DNA of 64,000 nucleotides from Theobroma cacao (taxonomy: Eukaryota; Streptophyta; Magnoliopsida; Malvales; Malvaceae). Where the stretch lies: assembly GCF_000208745.1 (NCBI RefSeq), contig NC_030850.1, forward strand, positions 5,117,139 through 5,181,138, in the 5' to 3' direction. Of the stretch, positions 62,567 to 64,000 are shown piece by piece; position 1 is the first letter of the stretch; each line of letters opens with the position of its first letter. The translations under genes and the position numbers were made by a program. Under the pieces are notes generated by a model. That model was not told the DNA's origin, ran no database searches, and was given only the letters and a program-made list of their open reading frames with translations.

Positions 62567-63292
62567 AGAGGGAAAAGAGGGAGCTATCGGTTGGGGAGGA
62601 GAAGGAGAAGTGAAGAGTAAACCCAACGACGTCGTTTGTTGCTCTAATGGTGCAGTTGGAATAAGCTGTTTGAAGCTTGGTGGGCCGGTGCTACAAGTTT
62701 GGGTGCCCTCTTGCAAGTTTTGTAACTTGGGCCAGTCCTAGCTCAGAGAGGTAAATCATTCCTCTTTATGTTTGTGGACTAGTTGTGATTTAAGCCATTT
62801 AGGTCTAACCCATTTTTATTTTGTGAAAGATCTATTATTTGATGATATAGTGTGAATTTAAATTACTCCAATACAATATTTTAAAATTTTTAGGTGATAT
62901 TTTAGGGTCAAGAAATTAAAACAAACATAATAATAATAGCAAAATAACAAAAAATGCTTTAAATATGTTTTAGCCATAAAGAGAATTTAAACCTAGATGA
63001 ATATTTATTTATAAAAATATATGGAGTTAGGTAAGTGAAGTATATATATATATATAAAAGAATAATGATAAATTGCAAATTGGGATGTGTTTTTTAGAGA
63101 AATGTAGATGGAAATAAAATAGTGAATATAAAATAAATGAAACAAATAAATGATAGGCTAAAATATATATAATTAAAAAAATTGGAAATCATTAGATTAA
63201 CTATTAGAATAGTTATAATAAAATAGGTATGAGAATCAATCTTAGAAAATTAACTCTAAAAAATACCATGATATTAACTACAAGTATAATAT

Positions 63293-64000
63293 GTCGATGA
63301 TGAGATGATCGGTCGGGACGCGAGAAGTCGCAATCTCGAGCTTATGTTCCCTAGGCTTGGAATCCGAATCAAGGCTCCACCAGTACAATGGGAGGGCCTC
63401 GATTTCAAGATCCCGAAATTTTTAATAAATAAAGAATTTGACTATACGAAAATTACTCAATAAAAATAATAAATAAATAACAATAGATAAAATAAATGAT
63501 AATAATAAAAATTAAAATATATAGTAAATAATTAATTTGTAAAAATGTAATATACATGACGTGAAATAAATAGATATATATATATATATATATATAACAA
63601 ATAATAAAATAATAAAATAAAATAAAAATAATAATAAAACAAAAAATAGACAATTACATTAGCATAGCATATATATATATATTGCATCATGCATATCATT
63701 GCATATAAATATTTCTATTTTCGAGTTTAAGCCCCGATGATGAGATCTTCCGACGATCTTGCGAAGGCGAGTATTTCTCGAAAAGTTCTCTAGGTGAAAA
63801 AATTTCCTCGGATCCCACCAGTATGATGGGAGGGCTCGAGAAGCATATTTAATAAAAGGCTTTTGCCCGAATTAGGTTCATTATGCACAAAAATACTATT
63901 TTAAAAGAAAACGGACGATGACCTCGATGATAGGATTTATTCGTCGAATTTACGAAGGTGAATTTCTCGAATGATTCCCTAGGTGAGAGAATACCCCGGA
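63293..64000. repeat. Diverged repeats of a CCGATGATGAGAT ... CCACCAGTA unit
   Basis: Copies lie at about 63293-63430, 63720-63860 and from 63917 past the window end. Shared phrases are GATGATGAGAT, CGAAGGCGAG, TCTCTAGGTGA and CCCACCAGTA-ATGGGAGGGC. A TA/ATAT microsatellite (63563-63597) lies between copies 1 and 2. Confidence 0.75.

Larger units (their letters stand above)
61806..64000 (+). mobile_element. Gypsy-like LTR / 5' part of a retrotransposon, cut by window end
   Basis: A likely LTR start TGTAGACACTGTAAAAG at 61806 is of a type often seen in plant Gypsy elements. A TATA box (TATAAAG) lies at 62021, with a G-rich leader after it. The 111-bp minisatellite (62271-62566) and the diverged repeats of 63.3-64 kb are inside. 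No gag or pol frame is reached before the window ends, and the matching second LTR cannot be seen, so the class is inferred. Confidence 0.45.

Noticed and set aside
62155..62716. Several overlapping frames on both strands
   Set aside because: All are by-products of the 111-bp repeat, whose period is a multiple of three.
1..64000. CRISPR arrays, bacterial operons or plasmid origins
   Set aside because: The split genes and families are plant nuclear; no such structure is present.

Overview
This window is nuclear DNA from a flowering plant, most likely a eudicot. The genes are split by AT-rich GT-AG introns, lie several kilobases apart and belong to plant families: UGT85-type glycosyltransferases, a plastid DnaJ protein, a PLS-type PPR protein, a WAK-type galacturonan-binding protein and an LRR receptor kinase. 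The spaces between them hold decayed LINE and Copia pieces, Gypsy-like LTR sequence and inverted-repeat DNA elements. A rosid, perhaps Malvaceae, would fit, but that is only an impression. Splice sites were placed by reading consensus sites and protein continuity; no transcript evidence was available.

0-17.6 kb is a UGT85A cluster. Three intact two-exon genes lie head to tail on + (999-2558, 6633-8461, 10813-12364) and a fourth is inverted on - (17552-15942). All share one phase-1 intron after the residues PFK, and their PSPG boxes end in DQ or EQ. A broken piece of a fifth copy lies at 4831-5012. Between copies 3 and 4 is a decayed Copia gag that runs in frame into a caleosin-like fragment (about 14405-15115).

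19-37.6 kb holds a block of conserved single-copy-type genes: a chloroplast type-I DnaJ protein (minus, 7 coding exons, 443 aa), a kinase-less GUB_WAK protein (+), an alpha/beta-hydrolase (minus, 4 exons, 315 aa) and a PPR protein (minus, one exon, 784 aa). From memory, the DnaJ, hydrolase and PPR genes correspond to the Arabidopsis neighbours At4g39960, At4g39955 and At4g39952, which would make this conserved microsynteny. A partial second copy of the last hydrolase exon and a roughly 220-bp tandem duplication lie between the hydrolase and PPR genes.

37.6-50.6 kb is a long spacer carrying a non-autonomous Mutator-like element with a 10-bp target duplication (40152-41342), followed by an LRR-II receptor kinase (+, 11 coding exons, 606 aa, At5g10290/At5g65240 type) whose spliced leader appears to carry upstream ORFs.

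50.6-64 kb has no convincing host gene. It is a mobile-element graveyard: a giant fold-back element with a 25-bp perfect hairpin core, further inverted-repeat elements, a hAT-like insertion nested in another element, a stop-riddled Copia gag, several tandem repeat arrays and the start of a Gypsy-like LTR with a TATA box and a 111-bp minisatellite. No entirely new gene system was recognised. The most unusual items are the gag-caleosin chimera, the fold-back element, the PSPG Ser-to-Phe change in the second UGT and the leader uORFs of the receptor kinase.
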